Shown: positions 40,846 through 49,719 of the stretch, one piece after another
How positions within the stretch are numbered: the stretch's first letter is position 1
How the letters are laid out: the number at the start of each line of letters is the position of its first letter
Source of the DNA: Deltaproteobacteria bacterium
GTDB lineage: Bacteria; Desulfobacterota; Desulfuromonadia; Geobacterales; Geobacteraceae
Direction: 5' to 3'
DNA: 64,000 nucleotides
Assembly (NCBI GenBank): GCA_009668975.1
Contig: SBEG01000005.1
Location: forward strand, 144,921-208,920
Made by a program: the position numbers and the translations under genes
Notes under the pieces: model-generated
The model's input: only the letters and a program-made list of their open reading frames with translations
What the model was told of the DNA's origin: nothing
The model's database searches: none

Positions 40846-41919
40846 TCAATAGAATTGTACGATTTTATAGTCGGTGGTTCGTTGGGCCGGAACAAAACCC
40901 GCACCCCTGATCAGGTCAATCAGTTCCTCCCGGGTGATACGAAAGGAACAGCCGGCTGCGGCCACGACGTTTTCCTCCAGCATTGTCCCCCCCAGGTCAT
41001 TGGCGCCGAAAAAGAGCGCAACCTGGGCGAGTTTCGCCCCCTGGGTCACCCAACTGGCCTGGATATTGGGAATGTTGTCCAGTACGAGGCGCGACAGGGC
41101 CAGCACTTTCAGATACTCGACACCGGACGCGCCAACGCCGCCCAACTCGGTGTTTCCCGGCTGGTAGGTCCAGGGGATAAAAGCGCTGAATGTTCCGCCC
41201 TGCTCCTGCAATTCCCTGATGCGAAACAGGTGTTCCACGATCTCCGCGGGCTGTTCGAGCGTGCCGAACATCATGGTCGCCGTGGTCGGCAGCCCCTGGC
41301 GGGCAGCTTCGTGCATCACCTCCGCCCACTCTTCCCAGCCGATCTTGTCCGGTGAGATCTCGGCACGCACCCGGTCCACGAGGATCTCGGCGCCACCTCC
41401 GGGAATCGAATCGAGCCCCGCCTCCCGCAGGCGGCGGAGTGTTGCCGCGATGGTCAGGCCGGAAATCCGGGCAATGTGGGTGATCTCGGCCGGGGACAGC
41501 GAGTGATTCCGGATCTGCGGAAAACGGCCCTTGATGGTCCGGAACAGCACCTCGAAGTACTCGATACCCAGCCGGGGATGGAGCCCGCCCTGCATGAGCA
41601 GCTGGGTCCCGCCCTGCGCCACCAACTCCTCAACCTTACGACAGATCTCCTCCTGTGACAAGAGGTAGGAGCCGGCTGCCCCCTCATCACGGTAGAAGGC
41701 GCAAAAGCGGCAGCGGGAAACACAAATGTTGCTGTAGTTCACGTTCCGGTCAACCACAAAGGTAACAATCTTTTCCGGATGAAGCCGCCGCCGCACCCGG
41801 TCGGCAAGTTTCCCGACTGCCAGGAGATCAGCTTCCTCGAAGATCCGCAGGGCCTCCTGCCTGTTCAACAGGCTCCCGTTTTCCAGGCGTTCCGCGCAGT
41901 TTCTCAGAAATGAATGCAA
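40846..41919 (-). CDS. mqnC: cyclic dehypoxanthinyl futalosine synthase MqnC
   Basis: The 357-residue radical SAM enzyme of the futalosine menaquinone pathway has the cluster motif CVSRCRFC near residues 66-73, LLMQGGLHPRLGIEYFE, and GLDSIPGGGAEILVDRVR. The FIPWTYQPGNTELGG segment and the C-terminal GFVPAQRTTDYKIV fit MqnC rather than MqnE. It catalyses cyclisation of dehypoxanthine futalosine. It follows mqnE by 236 bp filled by a repeat. Confidence 0.9.
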   Translation of the reverse strand: MHSFLRNCAERLENGSLLNRQEALRIFEEADLLAVGKLADRVRRRLHPEKIVTFVVDRNVNYSNICVSRCRFCAFYRDEGAAGSYLLSQEEICRKVEELVAQGGTQLLMQGGLHPRLGIEYFEVLFRTIKGRFPQIRNHSLSPAEITHIARISGLTIAATLRRLREAGLDSIPGGGAEILVDRVRAEISPDKIGWEEWAEVMHEAARQGLPTTATMMFGTLEQPAEIVEHLFRIRELQEQGGTFSAFIPWTYQPGNTELGGVGASGVEYLKVLALSRLVLDNIPNIQASWVTQGAKLAQVALFFGANDLGGTMLEENVVAAAGCSFRITREELIDLIRGAGFVPAQRTTDYKIVQFY

Positions 41920-42011
41920 TGGGTTTTCCCCTTCCGGATCAGCTGCTGCCTGGCGGCAATGGCAGAATTATGTCTTATTCTAAGTTGCAGCCAAGATGAC
42001 ACAAAACCCAA

Positions 42012-42125
42012 CCACCCCCAGCTCCTTTAGGACCTTTGGGTCCTCCTATGTAAGGAGGGGAGCTTAACGTCCCCCTCCTATTCCGCTGACAAGCACTTAC
42101 CTCTGGCAGGAGGGGTTTGGGGTGG
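42012..42125. repeat. GGAGGGG-type palindromic repeat between mqnE and mqnC
   Basis: CCACCCCCAGCTCCT (42012-42026) is answered by AAGGAGGGGAGCT (42052-42064), and a second CCCCCTCC...GGAGGGGTTTGGGGTGGC reaches 42125. A copy lies at 32927-32961 in the gcv operon. It interrupts the operon but not a gene. Confidence 0.6.
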
Positions 42126-42154
42126 CATAGTGGCAGCTGGCATGCCTTTTGGAA

Positions 42155-43237
42155 TTAGCTGCCGAGGATTTCCCGGTAGAGGGAATCCCTCTCCACCGGC
42201 TCTTTCCCCGCCGACCTGATCAAGCGCAGGATCTCTTCCCGGCCCATGCCCCGGGGAGACTCGGCGCCGGCCTCATGGCCGATCCGCTCGTCCACCACCG
42301 TTCCATCCAGGTCATTGGCCCCAAAGGCGAGGGCCACCTGGGCCAGTTTTTCGCCCAGCAGAACCCAGTAGGCCTTGATCGTGGGGAAATTATCCAGGAA
42401 CAGACGGCTGACGGCCACCGTCTTGAGGTCGTCCACCCCCCCGGCTTGACTGCTCCGTCCAAACTGCAGCGGCGTATTTGCCGACTGAAAAGGCAGCGGG
42501 ACAAAGGCCTGGAAACCACCGGTACGGTCCTGGAGATCCCGCAGGCGGGCAAGGTGATCCACCCGGTCGGCAGAGCTTTCCAGGTGTCCGTAGAGCATCG
42601 TCGCGTTGGAGCGCAACCCGCAGCGGTGGGCCTCCGCCATGACTTCCAGCCAGCGGTCGCCCGAGATCTTTTCGTGGCAAAGTTCGCTGCGGACGGCCGG
42701 CGCAAAGATCTCCGCGCCGCCCCCGGGCAGGGAATCGAGACCCGACTCCTTGAGACTGAGCAGCACCTCCCGCAGCGAAAGGCCGCTGATCCGGGCAAAA
42801 TGATCGATCTCCACGGCGGTAAAGGCCTTCAGATGAAGACGGGGCGACACGCCTTTCACCGTCCGGAGCATCTCCCGGTAACAGGGGAAGGGCAGATCAG
42901 GATGAAGTCCGCCGACCATGTGGATCTCCGTGGCCCCCTGGCGGAAGGCCTCTTCGGCCCTCGATCGTATTTCCTCCAGGGCAAGGAGATAGGCCCCCTC
43001 TTCGTCCGGATCGCGGCGGAAGGCACAGAAACGACAGCGGTTGGCGCAGATGTTGGAGTAATTGATATGCCGGTTCACGTTATAATAGACGCGACCGCCG
43101 TTTTTCCTCTCGTTGGCCAGCGCAGCCAATTCACCGACCGCGAGGAGATCGTCCGCTTCGAAAAGAAAGAGAGCCTCGGCTTCGCACAGCCGCTCTCCGC
43201 TCCGGACTTTGGCGGCAATGGAATCAAGAGAAATCAT
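42155..43237 (-). CDS. mqnE: aminofutalosine synthase MqnE
   Basis: The 360-residue radical SAM enzyme has CANRCRFC near residue 70, HMVGGLHPDLPFPCYREML, FTAVEIDHFA and GGGAEIFAPAVR. It joins a chorismate-derived enolpyruvyl benzoate to adenosine. The SAANTPLQF tail and paralogy to mqnC show that these two are the two homologous radical SAM steps of the pathway. The start abuts the ubiX-like stop with a shared base at 43237. Confidence 0.9.
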   Translation of the reverse strand: MISLDSIAAKVRSGERLCEAEALFLFEADDLLAVGELAALANERKNGGRVYYNVNRHINYSNICANRCRFCAFRRDPDEEGAYLLALEEIRSRAEEAFRQGATEIHMVGGLHPDLPFPCYREMLRTVKGVSPRLHLKAFTAVEIDHFARISGLSLREVLLSLKESGLDSLPGGGAEIFAPAVRSELCHEKISGDRWLEVMAEAHRCGLRSNATMLYGHLESSADRVDHLARLRDLQDRTGGFQAFVPLPFQSANTPLQFGRSSQAGGVDDLKTVAVSRLFLDNFPTIKAYWVLLGEKLAQVALAFGANDLDGTVVDERIGHEAGAESPRGMGREEILRLIRSAGKEPVERDSLYREILGS

Positions 43238-43842
43238 TACCTCACCTCCGGATTCCAGGGCCGATAGAGGCGGTGCCCGATCCCGAGTGACTCCAGCACC
43301 TTGCCCACTACGAAGTCAATCATCTCGGTTACGGTTTCCGGAGCATGGTAGAAGGCCGGCATGGCCGGCACGATCCTGGCTCCCATCCGGGCCAGTTTCA
43401 ACATGTTCTCCAGATGGATCTCGGAGAGCGGGGTCTCCCGCGGCACCAGAACCAGCGGACGTCTTTCCTTCAACATGACATCCGCGGAGCGCTCCAGGAG
43501 ATTCCCGGAAATTCCGCAGGCGATCCTGGCAAGGCTGCCCATGCTGCAGGGGCAGACGACCATGGCATCGGCCGCTGAAGAGCCGCTGGCAACGGGTGCC
43601 AGCAGATTATCCTCGGAGTAATAGCGAAGCCGCTCTTCCGGGACCTGAAAGTATGCCCGCAGCCGAGTGGACACCTCCTGTTCCGTTCCACTCCAGTCGA
43701 AACCCGCCTCAGCCTTGAGTACCGCAAACCCGGCCGGACTGACCAGGAGGGTAAGCGTGTGACCCGCGGCCAGCAGCTGTTCGCCGAGCCGAAGACCGTA
43801 CTGAACCCCGGAAGCTCCGGTTATTGCCAGAATAATTCTCAT
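43237..43842 (-). CDS. ubiX: UbiX-family flavin prenyltransferase
   Basis: The 201-residue protein begins MRIILAITGASGVQYGLRLG, with the typical SGVxYG motif, and has VCPCSMGSLARIACGIS and LVLVPRETPLSEIHLENMLK. It makes the prenylated FMN cofactor used by UbiD decarboxylases. In the menaquinone context this would support the naphthoate decarboxylation step; no ubiD-like gene lies in the window. The gene lies between mqnE and the UbiA-like gene. Confidence 0.93.
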   Translation of the reverse strand: MRIILAITGASGVQYGLRLGEQLLAAGHTLTLLVSPAGFAVLKAEAGFDWSGTEQEVSTRLRAYFQVPEERLRYYSEDNLLAPVASGSSAADAMVVCPCSMGSLARIACGISGNLLERSADVMLKERRPLVLVPRETPLSEIHLENMLKLARMGARIVPAMPAFYHAPETVTEMIDFVVGKVLESLGIGHRLYRPWNPEVR

Positions 43843-43920
43843 AAGTACTTTCTGCCGGGCACTGCTCCCTGTTCGGCTGGAATAGCTGGGGGATCTAGCA
43901 CCAGAGTTTACCAGAGACCC

Positions 43921-44829
43921 TTAGTGAAACAACACGTCACCCAGGGTGAATAAAAAGACCGCAATGCTGATGTAACCGTTCATGGTAAAAAAGGCGGCAT
44001 CGAGCTGCGCCAGATCACCATCTTTAACCAGCCAGTGCTCGTACGTTAAAAGCAGCGCGGCGACAATGACTCCGGCGAGGTAGATAAGCCCAAGTCCCGC
44101 AACCAGGAACAGCGCACCGAGCAGACCGAGGGTCAGGAGATGAAACAAACGGGCGGTCAGCAGCGAACCCCGGACACCGAGTCGGGCCGGTATCGAGTGG
44201 AGTCCCGCGGAGCGGTCGAATTCGAGATCCTGCAGGGCATAAAGGATATCGAAGCCGGCGACCCAAAACAACACGGCGCCGCCGAGAATGAGCGGAGCAA
44301 GCTCCAGGCTGCCCCGAATGGCGATCCAGGCCCCGACCGGGGCCGCGGCCAGGCACAAACCGAGAACCAGGTGGCTCAGGGCGGTAAATCTCTTGCAGTA
44401 GGAATATCCCACCAGGAAAAAGAGAGCCAGCGGCGAAAGGACAAAGCAGAGGAAATTCAGACGATACGCGGCATAGACAAACAGGAGTGCGGCGGCAAGG
44501 CTATAGAGGGCAACCGATTTCTTTCCGAGCAGGCCGGCCGGGATCGCTCTCCCGCGGGTGCGCGGATTTGCCCGGTCGATCTCCGCGTCTGCCAGGCGAT
44601 TCAAGCCCATCGCCGCGGTCCGCGCGCCGACCATTGCCATCAGGATCCAGAAGAGCTGGTAAAGGGAGGGCAGGCCCGAGGCTGCGAGTACCGCACCGGT
44701 AAAGGCAAAGGGGAGGGCAAAAACCGTATGGGAAAATTTTATCGTTTCGAGGAATGTTCGGAGCTTCCCGATAAATCCCGGCGGCTGGGGTAACGCCATT
44801 CCCATACAGACATGTTCCTTCCTGGACAT
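43921..44829 (-). CDS. UbiA-family prenyltransferase (menaquinone branch, MqnP-like)
   Basis: The 302-residue membrane enzyme has eight or nine hydrophobic segments and the two Asp-rich UbiA motifs, NRLADAEIDRANPRTRGRAIP (about residue 77) and DILYALQDLEFDRSAGL (about 190). It attaches the polyprenyl chain to the menaquinone precursor. A match to ubiquinone-type UbiA is also possible from sequence. The neighbours mqnC, mqnE and ubiX favour 1,4-dihydroxy-6-naphthoate prenylation (MqnP). Confidence 0.88.
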   Translation of the reverse strand: MSRKEHVCMGMALPQPPGFIGKLRTFLETIKFSHTVFALPFAFTGAVLAASGLPSLYQLFWILMAMVGARTAAMGLNRLADAEIDRANPRTRGRAIPAGLLGKKSVALYSLAAALLFVYAAYRLNFLCFVLSPLALFFLVGYSYCKRFTALSHLVLGLCLAAAPVGAWIAIRGSLELAPLILGGAVLFWVAGFDILYALQDLEFDRSAGLHSIPARLGVRGSLLTARLFHLLTLGLLGALFLVAGLGLIYLAGVIVAALLLTYEHWLVKDGDLAQLDAAFFTMNGYISIAVFLFTLGDVLFH

Positions 44830-45240
44830 CTTCCCTGACTCGTCACTTAATCTTCAGCGTGCTGCGTAAATCCCTTGGCGAACTTTTACGGCTGCCGTGC
44901 CTGAATAAGCAGCCGGCAGGAGCACTGTTCCGTGGGGGTTTTCTACAGACCATCTTTTTTTGTATCACTTCAGGGGGGCTTCTGACAACGGTTTTATTCC
45001 GAACGGAGCGGCCTGCCACAATTATAATAGTCTGGAAATGCAGATTGTTTTCTGGTACTAAAGGAAAGTTCAGGCACGCTGATTCACGATTCCGGGACAC
45101 TGCCGGGCCTGCCAGCCCATTTGACAAGCGCTGATCAGGCTTTACGCTTGGTTATGCGGGTAACGGGTGGAACCGGCGGCTGAAAAACCTAGCCCCCTGG
45201 CAGACCCGGCCCATCATACTCTACAGAAACGGGGTGCTCG
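44830..45240. other. 411-bp divergent intergenic region before the metal transporter
   Basis: No supported gene: open frames on both strands lack ribosome-binding sites and family features. The region should hold the promoters of the menaquinone operon and of the plus-strand metal ABC operon. I did not see a Zur-like palindrome. Confidence 0.5.
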
Positions 45241-46185
45241 GTGAAAAAAACATTTGCAGGAGTCCTCCTTTGCGCGTTGGTACTCCTCTGCCTGTCATGC
45301 AAAAAAAATCCGTCCGAGACCGGCGCACCGGGAAAAATTCAGGTTGTGGTCTCGCTTTTCCCCCTCTATGACTTTACCCGGACCATCGGCGGAGACAAGG
45401 TGGCCGTCACCCTGCTGCTCCCACCCGGCATGGAAGCACACAGCTTCGAGCCAAAGCCTGACGATATCATCAGGGCAAACAAGGCGGATCTTTTCATCTA
45501 TACGAACCGTTATATGGAACCCTGGGCCGTGAGCATCGCCAACGGGCTCGATCCCCGGAAGACCCTGGTGGTCGACACCAGCCAGGGGGTCCGTTTCCTG
45601 CGGGCCGGGCATGAAGTGGAACACGGGCACGGGCACGAAGAGCATAGTGGTGAGGGGATGGACCCGCACATCTGGCTCGACTTTACCAACGCCCAGGCCA
45701 TGGTCGACACCATTCTGTCCGCCCTGGTTGCCAAAGATCCGGCACACCGCGAGTACTACACCGCCAATGCGACGGCGTACAAGGGCAAGCTTCAGGAGCT
45801 GGACAAACGCTACCGCAACGGCTTGTCGCGCTGCGCCAAACATATTTTTCTCCACGGCGGCCACTTCGCTTTCGGCTATCTCGCCCACAGTTACGGGCTC
45901 AGCTACGAATCCGCCTATGCCGTCAGCGCCAATGCCGAACCTTCTCCGGCAACCATCGCCCAGCTCATTCGCCAGATCCGGCAAAACGGCCTGCGACACA
46001 TCTACACCGAGGAACTGGTGGAACCCAGGATCGCCGACACTATTTCCCGGGAAACCGGCGCAACGATCCTCAAGCTGCACGGCGCTCACAACATCAGCAA
46101 AAATGATCTCGCGGCCGGGGTCACCTTCCTGTCCCTCATGGACCAAAACCTGGAAAATCTCAGGATCGGACTGCAATGCAAGTAG
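45241..46185 (+). CDS. znuA: metal (probably zinc) ABC transporter substrate-binding protein
   Basis: The 314-residue lipoprotein starts at GTG 45241, with a signal peptide and lipobox LLCLSC. It has the cluster A-I structure with a His-rich loop (HEVEHGHGHEEHSGEG, about residues 122-138) typical of zinc binders, followed by DPHIWLD. Further metal ligands fit in FLHGGHFAFGYLAH (about 205) and the GAHNIS segment. It presents metal to the permease. A manganese/zinc mix cannot be excluded, but the His-rich loop favours zinc. It overlaps the ATPase gene by 10 bp. Confidence 0.9.
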   Translation: MKKTFAGVLLCALVLLCLSCKKNPSETGAPGKIQVVVSLFPLYDFTRTIGGDKVAVTLLLPPGMEAHSFEPKPDDIIRANKADLFIYTNRYMEPWAVSIANGLDPRKTLVVDTSQGVRFLRAGHEVEHGHGHEEHSGEGMDPHIWLDFTNAQAMVDTILSALVAKDPAHREYYTANATAYKGKLQELDKRYRNGLSRCAKHIFLHGGHFAFGYLAHSYGLSYESAYAVSANAEPSPATIAQLIRQIRQNGLRHIYTEELVEPRIADTISRETGATILKLHGAHNISKNDLAAGVTFLSLMDQNLENLRIGLQCK

Positions 46186-46928
46186 ACATCATTACCATTG
46201 ACGGACTCTCCTTCGCCTACCAGGGCAGCGAAGTGTTGCACAACATCACCTGCGCCATCAAAGCGGGCGATTATGTCGGGGTCGTCGGCCCCAACGGCTC
46301 AGGCAAGAGCACCCTGATTCGCTGCCTCCTGGGGCTCAACCGGGTGGAACAGGGAAACATCTCCCTGTTCGGCATTCCCCAGGAGGTCTTCAGCGCCTGG
46401 GACCGGATCGGTTTCCTTCCGCAGGGCTTGCAGATGTTCAATCCGAATTTTCCGGCCACGGTGGAAGAAATCGTCAGGCTCGGCCGATTAGCGAAAAAAC
46501 GCTTCCCGCGTCGCTTCAACGCCGCCGATGCCGCGGCAACGGCGCAAGCGCTCGAACTCATGGGCATAACATCAATCAAAAACAAATTGATCGGGGAACT
46601 CTCCGGGGGGTTGCGACAGCGTGCACTCCTGGCCCGGGCACTGGTCAATGAACCGGAAATCCTGATCCTCGACGAGCCGACCACCGCGCTTGACCCGGAA
46701 ACCCGCGAAAGCTTCTACGCAACCCTGAAGGACCTGAACGCCAGCAAGGGCACGACCGTCCTCCTGATTACCCATGACTCTTCGACAGTCGGCCTCTATG
46801 CCTCGAAGCTCCTTTACCTGGACAAGAAACTGATCTTTTACGGGAGCTTCAAGGAGTTCTGTCTCTCGTCCAACATGACGGAAGTTTTCGGCCCCCAAAA
46901 CCAGCACCTCATCTGCCATAGCCACTGA
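46176..46928 (+). CDS. znuC: metal ABC transporter ATP-binding protein
   Basis: The 250-residue ATPase has Walker A GPNGSGKST (about 39), signature LSGGLRQRALLARAL (about 143), Walker B ILILDEPTTALDPE (about 165) and a switch His in LLITHDSS. It powers ZnuA-ZnuB uptake. It overlaps znuA and lies 11 bp before the permease. Confidence 0.93.
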   Translation: MQVDIITIDGLSFAYQGSEVLHNITCAIKAGDYVGVVGPNGSGKSTLIRCLLGLNRVEQGNISLFGIPQEVFSAWDRIGFLPQGLQMFNPNFPATVEEIVRLGRLAKKRFPRRFNAADAAATAQALELMGITSIKNKLIGELSGGLRQRALLARALVNEPEILILDEPTTALDPETRESFYATLKDLNASKGTTVLLITHDSSTVGLYASKLLYLDKKLIFYGSFKEFCLSSNMTEVFGPQNQHLICHSH

Positions 46929-46939
46929 AAGAAGGTTCC

Positions 46940-47758
46940 ATGAATCTGGCCGACATCATTCACTATGCCTTTCTCCAACGAGCGATCCTGGCCGGGACCC
47001 TGATTGCGGTTCTCTGTTCGATCCTCGGGGTTTTCCTGGTATTGCGCAGGCTGTCGCTGATCGGCGACGGGCTTTCCCACGTGACATTCGGCAGCGTTGC
47101 CCTGGCGATGCTGTTCAACTTCCAGTCCGTCTATACCACCATCGCCGCCATCCCCTGCGTGCTGCTTTCCGCCCTCGGTATCCTGAAAATCACGGAAAAG
47201 GCCCGCATTTACGGCGACGCCGCCATCGGCATCGTCTCATCGCTGGGGATTGCCTCCGGCATCCTGCTGGCAAGTCTGGCCGGCGGTTTCAACGTGGATC
47301 TTTTCAGCTACCTGTTCGGCAATATTCTCTCCATCAGCCCGACCGAACTGCTGGTCACGGCGGTGCTTTTCGTCGTGGTGCTGCTGACCGTGGCGTTCCT
47401 CTACAACGATCTGTTCGCCATCACCTTTGATGAGGAACTGGCCGCGACCTCCGGCATCCATGTCGAACGCATCAATGCCATCCTCGTGCTGCTGACCGCT
47501 CTCACGGTGGTGCTGGCCATGAAGGTCGTCGGGATCATGCTGATTTCGGCGCTCCTGATCCTGCCCTCGGTCTCCGCCCTGCAGCTGGCCCGGGGTTTCA
47601 AGACCGCCATCATCCTTTCCGCCTGCCTGGGAGTGGTTTCCGTGGTCGGGGGGATCTTTGTCTCTTTCCTCCTGAACCTGCCCACCGGTGCAACTATCAT
47701 CATCATCAACTTCCTCTTTTTTACCGTGGCGTTTTTTGCCCGAAAACTGCTGCGCTGA
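46940..47758 (+). CDS. znuB: metal ABC transporter permease
   Basis: The 272-residue membrane protein has about eight hydrophobic segments and the ABC-3 permease pattern GDGLSHVTFGSVAL near residue 45, DAAIGIVSSLGIASGILL, and VVGIMLISALLILPSVSALQL. It carries Zn2+ or Mn2+ across the membrane with the two preceding genes, forming a complete three-gene ABC transporter. Confidence 0.94.
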   Translation: MNLADIIHYAFLQRAILAGTLIAVLCSILGVFLVLRRLSLIGDGLSHVTFGSVALAMLFNFQSVYTTIAAIPCVLLSALGILKITEKARIYGDAAIGIVSSLGIASGILLASLAGGFNVDLFSYLFGNILSISPTELLVTAVLFVVVLLTVAFLYNDLFAITFDEELAATSGIHVERINAILVLLTALTVVLAMKVVGIMLISALLILPSVSALQLARGFKTAIILSACLGVVSVVGGIFVSFLLNLPTGATIIIINFLFFTVAFFARKLLR

Positions 47759-47867
47759 TCCAGAATCCCACCCGGTTCTCTCCATCTCCACAGCCGCTTC
47801 CGCCTTTGTTGACAGGGCTGGCGAATAGGCATACTATCGCCGAAGAATCCTCGCGAAGGGAAGCACC

Positions 47868-49226
47868 GTGAAAGAGAAAACCATCTATTCCTGTCAGAAA
47901 TGCGGCTACCAATCGCCCAAGTGGCTCGGAAAGTGCCCGGACTGCAACTCCTGGAACACCCTTGTCGAAGAAACGCAGTTTCGCGGAGACAAGCGCACCG
48001 CCGATGCGGGAACGGCAACCGTACCGACACCGATCGGTGAAGTGGCAGCGGAAACAGAAGACCGCTTTTCCTGCGGGATTTCCGAGTTCGACCGGGTTCT
48101 CGGCGGCGGGATAGTCGCCGGATCGCTCATCCTGATCGGCGGTGACCCGGGCATCGGGAAATCGACCCTCATGCTTCAGGCCATGGACCATCTGGCCCTG
48201 CGGCGCGGCAAGGTTCTCTATGTCTCGGGCGAGGAATCGGCCAGACAGACCAGAATGCGCGGCGAACGGCTCGGGGTGTCGGCCAAGGAGCTGTTCATCC
48301 TGGCTGAAAACTCGCTGGAGAAAATCATTTCCCACCTGAACAAGTTGTCGCCAAAAGTATTGGTAGTCGACTCGATCCAAACCGTTTTCACCTCCACGCT
48401 GGAGTCGGCGCCGGGTACCGTCAGCCAGGTTCGCGAAACCGCCGGGAAACTGATGATGCTCGCCAAGAGCAGCGGGATTCCGGTTTTTCTGGTCGGACAT
48501 GTCACCAAGGACGGCTCCATCGCCGGACCACGGGTTTTGGAGCACATGGTCGACACGGTCCTCTATTTCGAAGGCGACACCGGACATCCCTACCGGATCC
48601 TGCGGGCCATCAAGAATCGCTACGGCTCCACCAATGAAATCGGCGTATTCGAAATGCGCGAGGAAGGACTCCGCGAAGTGTCGAACCCCTCGGAGCTCTT
48701 CCTTTCCGAGCGGCCGCTCGGTGTATCCGGCTCCGTGGTGGCCGCCACCATCGAAGGCAGCCGCCCGCTCCTGGTTGAACTCCAAGCCCTGGTCACCTCT
48801 TCCACCTACGGTCAGCCCCGCCGGACCACCATCGGGGTTGACCATAACCGGTTGGCTCTTCTGGTGGCAGTCCTGGAGAAAAAAGTCGGGCTCTCCCTGG
48901 CCGGTCAGGATATCTTTCTCAATGTCGTCGGCGGGGTCAAACTGAGCGAGCCGGCGGCGGACCTGGGAATCGTTGCCGCCGTGGCCTCAAGTCATCTTGA
49001 CCGAAGCATCACTCCACGCACCATGGTGATCGGCGAGGTCGGCCTTACCGGCGAAGTGCGGGCCATAACCCACCCGGAAATCCGGGTCCGGGAAGCCGTC
49101 AAACTGGGCTTTACCCGCTGCATCCTGCCCAGCGGCAGTTTGAAGCATGTCCGCACCGATGATGTGGAGCTGATCGGCGTTGCCACGGTGGAGGAGACCC
49201 TGGAAAATCTCTTTCTGCCGGAGTAA
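47868..49226 (+). CDS. radA: DNA repair protein RadA
   Basis: The 452-residue RecA-like helicase has a zinc finger CQKCGYQSPKWLGKCPDC (residues 9-26), Walker A GGDPGIGKST (about 95), the RadA motif KNRYGSTNEIGVFEM (about 248) and a C-terminal Lon-like domain (EVGLTGEVRAITHPEIRVRE). It promotes branch migration of recombination intermediates. The length is normal. It begins 110 bp after znuB and is probably separately promoted. Confidence 0.96.
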   Translation: MKEKTIYSCQKCGYQSPKWLGKCPDCNSWNTLVEETQFRGDKRTADAGTATVPTPIGEVAAETEDRFSCGISEFDRVLGGGIVAGSLILIGGDPGIGKSTLMLQAMDHLALRRGKVLYVSGEESARQTRMRGERLGVSAKELFILAENSLEKIISHLNKLSPKVLVVDSIQTVFTSTLESAPGTVSQVRETAGKLMMLAKSSGIPVFLVGHVTKDGSIAGPRVLEHMVDTVLYFEGDTGHPYRILRAIKNRYGSTNEIGVFEMREEGLREVSNPSELFLSERPLGVSGSVVAATIEGSRPLLVELQALVTSSTYGQPRRTTIGVDHNRLALLVAVLEKKVGLSLAGQDIFLNVVGGVKLSEPAADLGIVAAVASSHLDRSITPRTMVIGEVGLTGEVRAITHPEIRVREAVKLGFTRCILPSGSLKHVRTDDVELIGVATVEETLENLFLPE

Positions 49227-49305
49227 TGCTCCCGGAATATTTTCCTTTACTTAAAGGTTTAATTCTCTTAGTATATTAGAGATTTAACGACCCGGGAGAA
49301 AAGGC

Positions 49306-49659
49306 ATGGACATTGAGAAAAGAGAGTACTTCAGGGGCATCCTCCTGGAAGAAATGAGGGCCCTCCTCGAAGAGGCGGAAAAGACAGTGTCCGAAATGAA
49401 CGCGGATACCACCAATTTTCCCGACCCCACCGACCGGGCTACCCAGGAGTCGGACCGGACTTTTGAACTGCGTATCCGGGACCGGGAAAGAAGGCTCCTC
49501 AATAAGATCAGGGAAGCCTTGGAAAGAATCGAAAACGGCTCCTTCGGCACCTGCGAAATGTGCGGCGAACAAATTGGTGAAGCACGGCTCAAAGTTCGCC
49601 CGGTCACCACCCTCTGCATTGACTGCAAAATTGAACAGGAAAAAACTGAAAAACATTAG
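49306..49659 (+). CDS. dksA: DksA/TraR-type RNA polymerase regulator
   Basis: The 117-residue protein has a coiled-coil N-terminal part and a zinc finger CEMCGEQIGEARLKVRP followed by CIDCK. The coiled-coil tip with acidic residues (NADTTNFPDPTDRATQESDR) is the DksA pattern that enters the polymerase secondary channel. It works with ppGpp. The start ATG has GGGAG upstream. It is followed by a GAF histidine kinase. Confidence 0.93.
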   Translation: MDIEKREYFRGILLEEMRALLEEAEKTVSEMNADTTNFPDPTDRATQESDRTFELRIRDRERRLLNKIREALERIENGSFGTCEMCGEQIGEARLKVRPVTTLCIDCKIEQEKTEKH

Positions 49660-49719
49660 CAAACCACTTAGTCAGCAGTAACTCCATCATTTGCCCCGCG
49701 CTACAGAACCCGACACCCT

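Noticed and set aside
42149..43267. Plus-strand frame of 372 codons
   Set aside because: It is antisense to mqnE, and its composition is that of a shadow frame.
44859..45134. Plus-strand frame of 91 codons before znuA
   Set aside because: It has no ribosome-binding site or family features, and it lies in the promoter region.
45295..46176. Minus-strand frame of 293 codons
   Set aside because: It is antisense to znuA, which has a signal peptide and metal-binding loop.
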